Assembly: GCA_903789615.1 (NCBI GenBank)
Contig: CAIFEV010000001.1
Coordinates: 124,001-188,000 of the forward strand
Length of the DNA stretch: 64,000 nt
DNA from: an uncultured Lachnospiraceae bacterium
GTDB lineage: Bacteria > Bacillota > Clostridia > Lachnospirales > Lachnospiraceae
Direction of reading: 5' to 3'
Every line of letters begins with the position of its first letter. Within the stretch, counting starts at the first letter, position 1. The notes beneath the pieces are model-generated. The model was not told the DNA's origin and searched no databases. It saw only the letters and a program-made list of their open reading frames with translations. This document shows positions 8,091 through 16,031 of this stretch, piece after piece. A program made the position numbers and the translations under genes.

Positions 8091-9602
8091 ATGGCAAGAA
8101 AAACAAAACTGATCGTCGACCGGGATTTTCAGGTGGGGGAGATCGACAGAAGGCTGTACAGCTCGTTTATTGAGCATCTCGGCAGAGCCGTCTACAACGG
8201 CATCTATCAGCCGGGGCATCCCTCGGCGGATGAACAGGGGTTCCGCAGAGACGTCATCGATCTGGTGAAGGACCTCGGCGTGACGCAGGTGCGGTATCCG
8301 GGGGGCAACTTTGTATCGAATTTCCGCTGGGAGGATTCGGTAGGGCCGAAGGAAAACCGGAAAGCAATGCTTGACCTCGCCTGGCGCACATATGAGCCGA
8401 ATACATTCGGCATCAACGAGTTCTCCAAGTGGTCCGCGAAGGCCGGAACAGATATCATGATGGCCGTGAATCTGGGGACGAGGGGAACAGAGGAGGCGCT
8501 TGCGCTTCTTGAGTACTGCAACATGGACACGGAGAGCTACTGGGCTGATCTGAGGCGCAGACACGGCGATGAGAAGCCGTACGGAATCAAGCTGTGGTGC
8601 CTCGGCAACGAGATGGACGGCCCGTGGCAGATGGGCCACAAGGAGGCGAAGGAGTACGGCCGCCTCGCGGCGGAAACGTCCAAAGCCATGAAGACGATGG
8701 ACCACTCTATCGAGACGGTTGTCTGCGGATCGGCCAGCCGGACGATGCCTACATTCGGGCAGTGGGAATATCAGGTACTGAACGAGACCTATGACTATGT
8801 GGATTATGTCTCCCTGCACCAGTACTGGGGCAATCAGGCGGACGACACGGCGGACTTCTTCGCGAACAGTGACGACCTGGAGGATTTCCTGCACTCTGTC
8901 ATCTCGATCTGCGACGCCGTGAAGGCGGAAAAGCGCTCGAAGAAGACGGTCAATCTGTCCTTTGACGAGTGGAATGTCTGGTATCACTCCAACACTAAGG
9001 ACAATGAAGCCATGGAGAATCAGCCGTGGAGACGTCATCCGCATCTGCTCGAGGACATCTACACGTTTGAGGATGCCATCATGGATGGCCTGGCTCTGAT
9101 CAAGTTCCTGCAGCACGCGGACCGCGTGAAGATCGCGTGCCTCGCGCAGCTGGTCAACGTCATCGCGCCGATCATGACGGAGGACGACGGGAAAGCCTGG
9201 AGACAGACGATTTTCTGGCCGTTCTGGCTCGTGTCCCGCTACGGACGCGGCACGGCTCTTGTTCCGGTTCTTAAAGGGGATGATCACCCGACAAGCCATC
9301 ACGACCACGTGAGCGATGTTGAGGCGGTTGCGGTCATGAACGGGGAAAAAGAGAAACTTGTTATTTTTGCCGTAAACCGCAACACACAGGAGCCGGTTGA
9401 ATTCACGGCGGACATCCGCGGATTTGAAGGATACCGGGTACTTGATTTTGAGGCCCTCGAGAGCGATGACCTGAAGGCCGTGAACTCTGAAAGGGCTGAA
9501 ACGGTAAAACCGGTGAAGCGCACCGACGCGGCCATTGATGAGGGATGTCTGACGGCACTTCTCAAGCCGGCGAGCTTCGTGACCATTGTGCTCGGAAAAT
9601 AA
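8091..9602 (+). CDS. abfA: GH51 alpha-L-arabinofuranosidase
   Basis: Removes terminal arabinofuranose residues from arabinan or arabinoxylan oligosaccharides. The 503-residue protein has the GH51 opening GEIDRRLYSSFIEHLGRAVY, VRYPGGNF, the acid/base glutamate in CLGNEMDGPW and the nucleophile glutamate in LSFDEWNVWY, followed by the C-terminal beta-sandwich. There is no signal peptide, so it acts on imported oligosaccharides in the cytoplasm. I chose ATG 8091 over an upstream in-frame start at 8025, because GGGAAAGGA at 8072-8080 is well spaced and MARKTKLIVD is the usual N terminus. It is the last gene of the nhaC operon and is followed by a terminator at 9634. Confidence 0.95.
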   Translation: MARKTKLIVDRDFQVGEIDRRLYSSFIEHLGRAVYNGIYQPGHPSADEQGFRRDVIDLVKDLGVTQVRYPGGNFVSNFRWEDSVGPKENRKAMLDLAWRTYEPNTFGINEFSKWSAKAGTDIMMAVNLGTRGTEEALALLEYCNMDTESYWADLRRRHGDEKPYGIKLWCLGNEMDGPWQMGHKEAKEYGRLAAETSKAMKTMDHSIETVVCGSASRTMPTFGQWEYQVLNETYDYVDYVSLHQYWGNQADDTADFFANSDDLEDFLHSVISICDAVKAEKRSKKTVNLSFDEWNVWYHSNTKDNEAMENQPWRRHPHLLEDIYTFEDAIMDGLALIKFLQHADRVKIACLAQLVNVIAPIMTEDDGKAWRQTIFWPFWLVSRYGRGTALVPVLKGDDHPTSHHDHVSDVEAVAVMNGEKEKLVIFAVNRNTQEPVEFTADIRGFEGYRVLDFEALESDDLKAVNSERAETVKPVKRTDAAIDEGCLTALLKPASFVTIVLGK

Positions 9603-9633
9603 ACATACAGGTATAACAGTATATACTGTTTAT

Positions 9634-9670
9634 CCCCGGTGAAGCGTGCGGCTTTGCCGGGGCTTTTTTT
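9634..9670 (+). terminator. Intrinsic terminator after GH51 gene
   Basis: CCCCGG (9634-9639) pairs with CCGGGG (9657-9662), with a 17-base loop that can pair further, followed by a C and seven T residues. It ends the nhaC-MBL-GH51 operon. Confidence 0.9.
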
Positions 9671-9760
9671 ATTTTCTGAAGAAATTACTTTCCTTTCTGC
9701 CCCGGATAGTCTATCATGCAACGTATACCCTATTAAATCACTCTGAATTAAGAAAATCGC

Positions 9761-9789
9761 TTGATTTCTCTCGTATTACCTGTTATCAT
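9761..9789 (+). promoter_or_regulatory. Promoter of the AhpD-like/ABC importer operon
   Basis: TTGATT (9761-9766) and TATCAT (9784-9789) are 17 bases apart. An imperfect inverted repeat, AGAAAATC-gctt-GATTTCT (9751-9769), overlaps the -35 box and could be an operator. The leader also has a GAGCGC/GCGCTC stem near 9811-9832. The rest of 9671-9867 shows no gene. Confidence 0.65.
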
Positions 9790-9867
9790 ACCGGACTAGT
9801 AGGAAAACAATGAGCGCTGATGTTCCGGCGCTCTCAGGTGGAAAGCAGGAGACGGGGAGGCAGACTC

Positions 9868-10413
9868 ATGGCACGGGTATCGAAGATTGATCCGGAGAAT
9901 GCTCCGAAAGATGTAAAGGCGGCGATCCGGGCGCACATTGCGCAGGGGAGGAAGCTCACAAACGAGAAGCTGACACTGCTGCACAATGTCAATGCGTTCA
10001 ACGCGGTTGAAGCCGGGTCATACAGGCTTGATGACGATCTGCAGCGTCTGATCGGATGCCTGGACGGAGACCTGTATGAATACGCGATTTCCGTGTCCAA
10101 TGAATGCGTGGTGTGCACGACGTATTTCTCGAAGCTGCTGCGGGAGAAGTATGGTCTGGATCCGAAAACGTACCACCTCACAAAGCGGCAGGATATGCTG
10201 ATGAAATTTGCGCAGAAGATGGGACATGACCCGAAGAGCATCACGGATGAAGAGTTCAGGGCACTCAGAGAAGATTTCGTGAGAGATGGCGGGAAAGACG
10301 GAGAACCGGTCACGGAGGAAAAGGCGGACGAGATCATGGTGGTACTCGTCGCCATGGGTGCCATGATGGTTGCCAACAACTATGTAAACGACGCGCTCAG
10401 GGTCGATGTATAA
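9868..10413 (+). CDS. AhpD-like (carboxymuconolactone decarboxylase fold) protein with CxxC
   Basis: A 181-residue soluble helical protein. The segment EYAISVSNECVVCTTYF at roughly residues 68-85 resembles the AhpD/CMD core, where a Cys-x2-Cys pair performs peroxidase or disulfide chemistry. The histidine normally found four residues after the second cysteine is replaced by phenylalanine. The length and the charged inserts (DPKSITDEEFRAL, DGGKDGEPVTEEKADE) differ from standard AhpD, so the assignment is by pattern only. I chose ATG 9868 over an in-frame ATG at 9820, because GGGGAGG lies just upstream of it. It starts an operon with a paralogous gene and a cystine-type importer, which suggests a thiol or peroxide-related role. 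Confidence 0.6.
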   Translation: MARVSKIDPENAPKDVKAAIRAHIAQGRKLTNEKLTLLHNVNAFNAVEAGSYRLDDDLQRLIGCLDGDLYEYAISVSNECVVCTTYFSKLLREKYGLDPKTYHLTKRQDMLMKFAQKMGHDPKSITDEEFRALREDFVRDGGKDGEPVTEEKADEIMVVLVAMGAMMVANNYVNDALRVDV

Positions 10414-10431
10414 ACCGGAAGGAGAAGACAG

Positions 10432-10947
10432 ATGGCTACATGGATTAAACCGATCACGGAAGAGACAGCCGGTACAGAGGCAAAAGAAATCATTGACAAG
10501 TATAAGATTGATCTGAACAATTGTTCCCACAAGACCGTTGTGGAGCTGAACAATCCGACGGTGTTTAAGTGTGTGGAGCTCAATGCGTGGGATATGGATG
10601 AGGAAGTCAAGAAAAAGGTGGGAGGACGGTATGCGGATATCATTGAGGCGTCCGTATCTTTCAACAATCACTCGGTCATCTGTACCAACGCCTACGCGAA
10701 GCTTCTGAAAGACCGCTATGACATCGATATCAAAAATGATCCGGACTTCGCCAGAAAATTTGACGAAAAGGACAGAGTGGTCTGGGACCTTGGCGCGGCC
10801 GTCGCAGAGGATATTCACAGCGTCGGAAAAGAACTTCAAAAACGCCTGAAGGAACAGTTCACTGATGAGCAGATCATCGTGCTGGTGGGAATGGCTTCTA
10901 TAACGGAAGCCGACAACACATTCGAGTCCGTTATGGACATCGAGTGA
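10432..10947 (+). CDS. Second AhpD-like paralogue lacking the first active-site cysteine
   Basis: A 171-residue soluble protein that looks like a diverged paralogue of its upstream neighbour: both share an N-terminal ENA/TEAKEII-type helix, a central SVSFNNHSVICTNAYAKLLKDRYDID stretch aligned to the CxxC region, and a C-terminal ITEADNTFESVMD helix that ends like VANNYVNDALR in the neighbour. Here the first cysteine is serine, leaving one cysteine in SVIC, so redox chemistry by a CxxC pair is not possible. It may be a partner subunit. It is 18 bases after the first gene, with ribosome site GGAAGGAGA, and 22 bases before the ABC binding protein. The similarity was judged by eye. Confidence 0.55.
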   Translation: MATWIKPITEETAGTEAKEIIDKYKIDLNNCSHKTVVELNNPTVFKCVELNAWDMDEEVKKKVGGRYADIIEASVSFNNHSVICTNAYAKLLKDRYDIDIKNDPDFARKFDEKDRVVWDLGAAVAEDIHSVGKELQKRLKEQFTDEQIIVLVGMASITEADNTFESVMDIE

Positions 10948-10969
10948 ATCACAAGAAGGAGGAGAGGAT

Positions 10970-11878
10970 ATGAAGAAAAGATTTCTTGCCGGGGCAGCGG
11001 CAGCGATCCTGATGACGGGAGTCATCGCGGGATGCGGCAGTACTTCCGGGACAGGCAGCAGCGCCGCGTCGTCTGCCGGCGCGGCAGGTTCGAAGGCAGG
11101 CACTACGGCAGCTGCAGCAGAATCCGGCAGCACCGGAACCTCAGACGGGGGCGGTCAGCTCGCGGCGATCAAAGCGGCCGGCGTCATGAAGGTCGGCGTG
11201 GAAGGCACGTATCAGCCGTACAACTATCACGACGATTCCGGTGAACTTGTCGGTCTGGATGTGGATGTGGCGAAGGAAATCGGAAAGCGAATGGGAGTGG
11301 AAGTCGAATTCACGGAAACCGACTGGGATTCCCTTCTGGCATCCATGGATACCGGACGCATCGATGAGGTCATCAGCGATGTGTCGATCTCGGACGAGCG
11401 CGAGGAAAAATATGACTTCACCGATCCGTATCTCTATATCTACCGGTATGTCGTTACACTTTCCTCAAGTGATATCAGCAGCATTGAGGATCTGAACGGC
11501 AAGAAGGTTGCGACTTCTCTTACCAATGCCTTCAACCCGCAGTGGGAGGCATGGGGCGCTACGGTCGTTCCGGTTGATACATCCGAGCAGGCGCTGAGCT
11601 TACTCGCAAGCGGAAGAGCGGATTTCGTAGCAGCTGATGACATCCTGTTTAAGACGTATCAGGAAAACTTCCCGCAGTATGACCTCAAGATCGCGCTTCA
11701 GATCCCCAGTGATATAAACGGCGCGATGGACCGTGTCGCGATCCCGGTGAAAAAGGGCCAGACGGCACTTCTGGATGCCCTGAACCAGGCACTTGACGAG
11801 ATGCGCGCGGACGGCACCCTTTCGGCGATCTGCGAAAAATATCTGAACGCAGACTATACATCTCCGAAGGAATCGTGA
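10970..11878 (+). CDS. Polar amino-acid (cystine-type) ABC transporter substrate-binding lipoprotein
   Basis: A periplasmic-binding-type protein tethered to the outer face of the membrane. The N-terminal signal has a lipobox VIAGC with cysteine 22 as the lipid site, followed by a Ser/Gly/Ala-rich linker to about residue 63. The binding domain begins IKAAGVMKVGVEGTYQPYNYHD and contains GLDVDVAKEIGKRMGVEVEF, as in family 3 solute-binding proteins for cystine, glutamine or histidine. The fourth-position pattern and SDVSISDEREEKYDFTDPY fit the cystine-type (TcyA/FliY-like) branch, but the ligand is inferred. It is preceded by GGAGGAG and followed by a permease and an ATPase. Confidence 0.88.
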   Translation: MKKRFLAGAAAAILMTGVIAGCGSTSGTGSSAASSAGAAGSKAGTTAAAAESGSTGTSDGGGQLAAIKAAGVMKVGVEGTYQPYNYHDDSGELVGLDVDVAKEIGKRMGVEVEFTETDWDSLLASMDTGRIDEVISDVSISDEREEKYDFTDPYLYIYRYVVTLSSSDISSIEDLNGKKVATSLTNAFNPQWEAWGATVVPVDTSEQALSLLASGRADFVAADDILFKTYQENFPQYDLKIALQIPSDINGAMDRVAIPVKKGQTALLDALNQALDEMRADGTLSAICEKYLNADYTSPKES

Positions 11879-11918
11879 GAGAATAGCGGCATAGAATCAA
11901 GAAATGAGGTAGTGAGTC

Positions 11919-12632
11919 ATGAGTGAACGGGTTGTGGAGATCATTTCCCAGTCATTTTTCCAGATCCTGATACCGGGAATTCAGGTGACGATTCCCCTGA
12001 CAATCATAAGTTTCGCGCTGGGGCTTCTCATCGCGCTGTTCCTGGCGCTGGTGCAGATCGCCAATGTACCGGTATTAAAGCAGTTTGCGCTTGTGTACAT
12101 CTGGTTTTTCCGCGGAACTCCGCTCCTCGTTCAGCTGTTTATTGTGTTCTTCGGACTTCCGTCTCTGGGCGTGGTGCTTGACGCGTTTCCGGCTGCTGTG
12201 ATCACGTTTGCACTCAACAGCGGCGCGTATAACGCCGAGACCCTGCGTTCCGCCATTCTGGCGGTTCCGAAGGGGCAGACAGAGGCGGCCGAGCTGGTGG
12301 GCCTGACGTACGGGCAGACGATGCGCCGCATCATTCTGCCGCAGGCGTTCCCGATCGCGTTTCCGCCGCTGTTCAACAGCCTGATCGGAATGGTGAAGGA
12401 CACGTCGCTTGCTTCCTCCATCACGGTCATTGAGCTGTTCACAAAGGCGCAGCAGATCGCAGCAAGGACGTTTGAGCCTTTTGTCCTGTATCTTGAGGCG
12501 GCTGCCATCTATCTGATTTTCTGCACGGTTCTGACCCTGCTGCAGAAGTGGCTTGAGAAGAAAATGGTCTACCGCACGCCGGAGAGTAAACTGACGGCGT
12601 CAGAAAACAAAGGTGCCGGGGAGGAGAAGTGA
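11919..12632 (+). CDS. Amino-acid ABC transporter permease
   Basis: A 237-residue HisM/GlnP-type inner-membrane permease with about five hydrophobic segments. The N-terminal IPGIQVTIPLTIISFALG and WFFRGTPLLVQLF are family hallmarks, and the EAA-type coupling loop (EAAELVGLTYGQTMRRIILPQAFPIAFPP) faces the ATPase. It presumably acts as a homodimer with the ATPase encoded immediately after it. The ATG follows GAGGTAGTGAG by a few bases. The stop overlaps the region of the next gene's ribosome site. Confidence 0.93.
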   Translation: MSERVVEIISQSFFQILIPGIQVTIPLTIISFALGLLIALFLALVQIANVPVLKQFALVYIWFFRGTPLLVQLFIVFFGLPSLGVVLDAFPAAVITFALNSGAYNAETLRSAILAVPKGQTEAAELVGLTYGQTMRRIILPQAFPIAFPPLFNSLIGMVKDTSLASSITVIELFTKAQQIAARTFEPFVLYLEAAAIYLIFCTVLTLLQKWLEKKMVYRTPESKLTASENKGAGEEK

Positions 12633-12634
12633 CG

Positions 12635-13375
12635 ATGCTGGAAGTGAAAAATGTTTATAAAAGCTTCGGAAACAATCACGTCTTGAAGGGCATCGATTTT
12701 AAGGTTGATAAGGGAGAAGTTGTCGCGGTTCTCGGGCCGTCCGGATCCGGAAAGACCACGCTGCTTCGCTGCATAAGCTTTCTGGAGAGAGCGGACTCCG
12801 GCACCATCGATTTTGACGAGTTTCATTACGACATGGCGGACATCAGCAAAAAGGAAATTCACACGCTCCGCATGCAGATGGGATTTGTCTTCCAGAACTT
12901 CAACCTGTTCGCAAACAAGACAGCACTTGCCAATGTGATGGAGGGGCTGGTCACGGCGCGGCACGTCCCGAAAGCGGAGGCGCAGAAGCGTGCCCATGAG
13001 ATGCTTACGAAAGTCGGCATGGAAGACCGGGCGGATTACTACCCGGCCCAGCTCTCCGGCGGTCAGCAGCAGCGTGTGGCTATCGCGCGCGCCATCGCGT
13101 CCGGCCCGAGGGTTGTCCTGTTTGACGAGCCGACCTCGGCACTCGACCCGGAGCTCACCGGAGAAGTGCTGGCTGTCATGCGGAATCTCGCCGAGGAGGG
13201 GACTACCATGGTCGTCGTCACCCACGAGATGAAATTCGCGGAAAATGTCGCCAACCGCGTCGTCTTCATGGAAGGCGGAAATATTGTGGAGGAGAACACC
13301 GCAAAGGAATTCTTCCGCAATCCGCAGAAGGAAAGGGCCAGACAGTTTCTGCAAAAGACGATCGGAGAAGCCTGA
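12635..13375 (+). CDS. Amino-acid ABC transporter ATP-binding protein
   Basis: A 246-residue ABC ATPase with Walker A GPSGSGKTT near residue 34, a Q-loop in FVFQNFNLF, the signature LSGGQQQR, Walker B VVLFDEPTSALDP and the H-loop VVVTHEM. It energises the import of the ligand of the binding protein at 10970. A GTG at 12629 is also in frame, but GGGGAGGAG (12618-12626) is properly spaced only for ATG 12635, giving the usual N terminus MLEVKNVYKSFG. The terminator at 13431 ends the operon. Confidence 0.94.
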   Translation: MLEVKNVYKSFGNNHVLKGIDFKVDKGEVVAVLGPSGSGKTTLLRCISFLERADSGTIDFDEFHYDMADISKKEIHTLRMQMGFVFQNFNLFANKTALANVMEGLVTARHVPKAEAQKRAHEMLTKVGMEDRADYYPAQLSGGQQQRVAIARAIASGPRVVLFDEPTSALDPELTGEVLAVMRNLAEEGTTMVVVTHEMKFAENVANRVVFMEGGNIVEENTAKEFFRNPQKERARQFLQKTIGEA

Positions 13376-13430
13376 AAGCCGCTGGATGAAAAGCGCGCGG
13401 CCAGAATCAGTTTTTGTTGTATTTTTCGTG

Positions 13431-13461
13431 ACACCGGACCCGGAAGGGGCCGGTGTTTTTT
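13431..13461 (+). terminator. Intrinsic terminator after the ABC importer operon
   Basis: ACACCGG (13431-13437) pairs with CCGGTGT (13450-13456), followed by TTTTT. The inner GGACCC/GGGGCC bases can extend the stem. Confidence 0.88.
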
Positions 13462-13509
13462 GTGAAGGCGGAGAGTTCAGGAAGCCGCTTTCGTATCCCC
13501 CGCAGGGGC

Positions 13510-13538
13510 TTTAGCCGGACCGGACCGGACGTTACAAT
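13510..13538 (+). promoter_or_regulatory. Possible promoter of the cbiMQO operon
   Basis: TACAAT (13533-13538) is a good -10 box; the hexamer 17 bases upstream, TTTAGC (13510-13515), is poor. The spacer holds a GGACC-type triplication (CGGAC repeated three times). No cobalamin or nickel-cobalt riboswitch fold is evident in the short leader. Confidence 0.4.
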
Positions 13539-13574
13539 ACAGGAAGCGATAAAAGCAGAGAAGGGGACTTGTTT

Positions 13575-14555
13575 ATGCATATTCCGGACAATTATCTGAG
13601 CCCGCAGACCTGTGCGATCATGACGGCGGCCATGGTGCCGGCCTGGATTATTTCTGTCAGAAAAGTTAAGGAAGAGCTTCCGAAGGAAAAGCTGCCGATG
13701 CTCGGCGTCGGGGCTGCTTTTTCGTTTCTTGGCATGATGTTTAACGTGCCGATGCCGGGCGGGACGACCGGACACGCGGTCGGCGGGACGCTCATCGCTT
13801 CGCTTCTCGGACCGTACGCGGCCTGCATTTCCGTGTCGGTTGCCCTGCTGCTTCAGGCGCTGCTGTTTGGCGACGGGGGCATTCTGGCGTTTGGCGCGAA
13901 CTGTTTTAACATGGCATTTGTCCTGCCTTTTGTCGGCCGGGCGGTGGCTGTGGCTCTGCAGAAGAGGATACGGGGCAGAAACGGCGAGCTGATCGGAGTG
14001 GCTGCCGGCTCGTATGCGGGCATCAATGCGGCGGCGCTGTGCGCGGCTATCGAGTTCGGCATTCAGCCGATGCTCTTTACAGACGCAGCGGGCAATGCGC
14101 TGTACTGTCCGTATGGACTTGAGATTTCTGTTCCGGCGATGATGGCCGGTCATCTGACCGTATTCGGACTCGCCGAGGTTGTGTTTACGACAGCGGTGTA
14201 CGCATTTGTCCGGAAGGTCTCCCCGCTGTCGGTGCGGGAAGCAGATGGCGCAGGAACGTCTGCCGGCCTGAAAGTGCTGATTGCCGTGCTGATTGTGGCG
14301 ACGCCGCTCGGGCTGCTCGCAGAAGGAACAGCCTGGGGCGAGTGGGGAACGGAAGAGATCGCACAGACCGGGGCCGGATATACACCATCCGGAATGCTGT
14401 CCGGATTTGACTTCCGCTCGATTCTGCCGGACTATGAGGTTCCGGGGATTCCTGCGGCTTTAGGGTACATCCTGTCCGCGGCCATCGGTGTGGCGCTGCT
14501 CATCATTATTTTCAAGCTTTTCTCACGGATTCCGAAACGGAAAAGGCAGGCATGA
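13575..14555 (+). CDS. cbiM: CbiM/NikM-type nickel or cobalt ECF transporter S component, with CbiN-like C-terminal part
   Basis: The protein captures Ni2+ or Co2+ for import. I start it at ATG 13575, not at the in-frame TTG 13569, because CbiM proteins begin MHIPD and the free N-terminal Met-His is itself a metal ligand; AAGGGG at 13561-13566 fits this start. The family motifs GGTTGHAVGG and GDGGILAFGANCFNMAF are present. About 220 residues form the CbiM core; the C-terminal 100 residues (an extracellular loop with a final membrane helix) resemble the CbiN/NikN part fused in many Firmicutes. The last four bases overlap the next gene. Metal preference cannot be decided from the sequence. Confidence 0.92.
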   Translation: MHIPDNYLSPQTCAIMTAAMVPAWIISVRKVKEELPKEKLPMLGVGAAFSFLGMMFNVPMPGGTTGHAVGGTLIASLLGPYAACISVSVALLLQALLFGDGGILAFGANCFNMAFVLPFVGRAVAVALQKRIRGRNGELIGVAAGSYAGINAAALCAAIEFGIQPMLFTDAAGNALYCPYGLEISVPAMMAGHLTVFGLAEVVFTTAVYAFVRKVSPLSVREADGAGTSAGLKVLIAVLIVATPLGLLAEGTAWGEWGTEEIAQTGAGYTPSGMLSGFDFRSILPDYEVPGIPAALGYILSAAIGVALLIIIFKLFSRIPKRKRQA

Positions 14556-15292
14556 GTACAAAATTATTGAAACGGATCGGAAAGCTCTTTTCCGATGACC
14601 TGCGGTATCAGAACAGAAAGAAGGAAGGGAAAGCGGCCGGAAGCCTCGTGCTTCTATCCGCTTTTTTGTGTATCGTCCTCTGCTCCCTGTCGACTAATCC
14701 GTGGTTTGTGAGCTGCATTCTAACGGCGCTGCTGCTTCGTCTGGCTCTCATGCCGCCGGAAGAGATCGCAGGCGTTATGAAAGCGACCCTTGCGGGAGCT
14801 GCCCTTGCGGCGCTCATCACGCTTCCGGCCGTTTTCACGGGCAGCCCGAGGACCCTCGGCACCGTTACGATGAAGACGGCCGAATCGGTTATGCTTCTGG
14901 CGATCGTGTCCGAACAGTTGGGCTGGAAAGGCATGACATCTGCCGCCGTCTCCCTGCATCTTCCGGATCTTTTCCTTCTGACGCTTAACACGGCGGTCCG
15001 CTATCTGCACCTTCTGGGGCGTTTCGCTGCCCGTATCAGCGAGGCGGTCTCACTGCGGCAGGTCGGGGAGAAAAATTGGAAAACATCCGGCACGGGCGGG
15101 ATTATCGGCACAACCTTTCTGAAAGCGCAGCGCATGGCGGACCGGAATGCCGAGGCAATGGCCTGCCGCTGCTTTGACGGAACGTACCGGACGCTGGCGC
15201 GTCACAGCTTTACCTGGCATGACGCAGCACTTCTTGCCGCGGACGCCCTTGCTGTCGTATTATTTGTGTATCTTCAGGCAATCGCTGTGTGA
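14552..15292 (+). CDS. cbiQ: CbiQ-type ECF transporter transmembrane T component
   Basis: A 246-residue membrane protein with about five hydrophobic segments and the long cytoplasmic helical region of EcfT/CbiQ proteins. The coupling motif appears as ADRNAEAMACRCFDG, where the usual second half Ala-Arg-Gly is Cys-Arg-Cys. It links the metal-binding CbiM to the ATPase. The start codon overlaps the cbiM stop in ATGA, indicating translational coupling. The sequence is more divergent than cbiM, but its position between cbiM and the ATPase makes the assignment firm. Confidence 0.85.
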   Translation: MSTKLLKRIGKLFSDDLRYQNRKKEGKAAGSLVLLSAFLCIVLCSLSTNPWFVSCILTALLLRLALMPPEEIAGVMKATLAGAALAALITLPAVFTGSPRTLGTVTMKTAESVMLLAIVSEQLGWKGMTSAAVSLHLPDLFLLTLNTAVRYLHLLGRFAARISEAVSLRQVGEKNWKTSGTGGIIGTTFLKAQRMADRNAEAMACRCFDGTYRTLARHSFTWHDAALLAADALAVVLFVYLQAIAV

Positions 15293-15305
15293 TGCCGGAA
15301 AGGAA

Positions 15306-16031
15306 ATGAAGTTGGACGCAGAGTCAAAAGCACTGATACAGCTTGACAAGGTTGAATTTTCCTATCCGGGATATGAGGAGAAGGCACTTGACGGCGTCAG
15401 CGCCCTCTTTTTCCCCGGGAGATGCTACACGATCGAAGGGCCGAACGGCTGCGGAAAGTCAACTCTGTTCCGGATTCTGCTGGGACTAAATTTCCCGGAT
15501 GCAGGGACGTATCTCTTTGACGGAAAACCGGTCACGAAAGCCGCTATGAAGAACAGCCGGTTTGCAAGGGATTTTCACAAGAGAATCGGATTTGTATTTC
15601 AGGACAGTGAAGTGCAGCTTTTTACGCAGTCGGTGGAAGATGAGATCGCGTTCGGACTGTATCAGCTGCATCTTCCGGAGGAGGAAATCCGGGAGAAAAC
15701 GGAAGACTATCTGAAGCGGTTTGATCTGGAGTCCGTGCGGGACAGGGCGCCGTTTACGCTGTCCGGAGGACAGAAGCGGCGGGTGGCGCTTGCGGCTGTT
15801 TTTGCGATGGATCCGGAGGTGATTGTCATCGACGAGCCGTTGGCAGGGCTGGACGAAAAAGGGCAGCGCTGGATAACGGACTTCCTGAAGAATCGGAAGG
15901 ACAGCGGCCATCTGCTCATCGTCTCGACGCATAACCGGGACTTTGCCGGGGTAATCGCGGATGTTCATGTGTACATGGCGGAGGGAAAGATCAGGAGAAT
16001 CGCGGAAGAGGTGTTGTCATGCAGAAAGTGA
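15306..16031 (+). CDS. cbiO: CbiO-type ECF transporter ATPase
   Basis: A 241-residue ABC ATPase with Walker A GPNGCGKST, Q-loop FQDSEVQLF (the FQ-x2-xQLF form typical of ECF ATPases), signature LSGGQKRR, Walker B VIVIDEP and H-loop STHNRD. It drives the CbiM-CbiQ metal importer. I use ATG 15306, supported by GGAAAGGA just upstream; a longer in-frame reading into cbiQ has no support. Its 3' end overlaps the MATE gene by 13 bases, so the importer and the exporter are probably expressed together. Confidence 0.92.
   Translation: MKLDAESKALIQLDKVEFSYPGYEEKALDGVSALFFPGRCYTIEGPNGCGKSTLFRILLGLNFPDAGTYLFDGKPVTKAAMKNSRFARDFHKRIGFVFQDSEVQLFTQSVEDEIAFGLYQLHLPEEEIREKTEDYLKRFDLESVRDRAPFTLSGGQKRRVALAAVFAMDPEVIVIDEPLAGLDEKGQRWITDFLKNRKDSGHLLIVSTHNRDFAGVIADVHVYMAEGKIRRIAEEVLSCRK

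Noticed and set aside
13462-13574. Cobalamin or nickel-cobalt riboswitch ahead of cbiM
   Set aside because: The leader is too short and lacks the conserved pairing elements; only a weak promoter and a GC repeat are visible.
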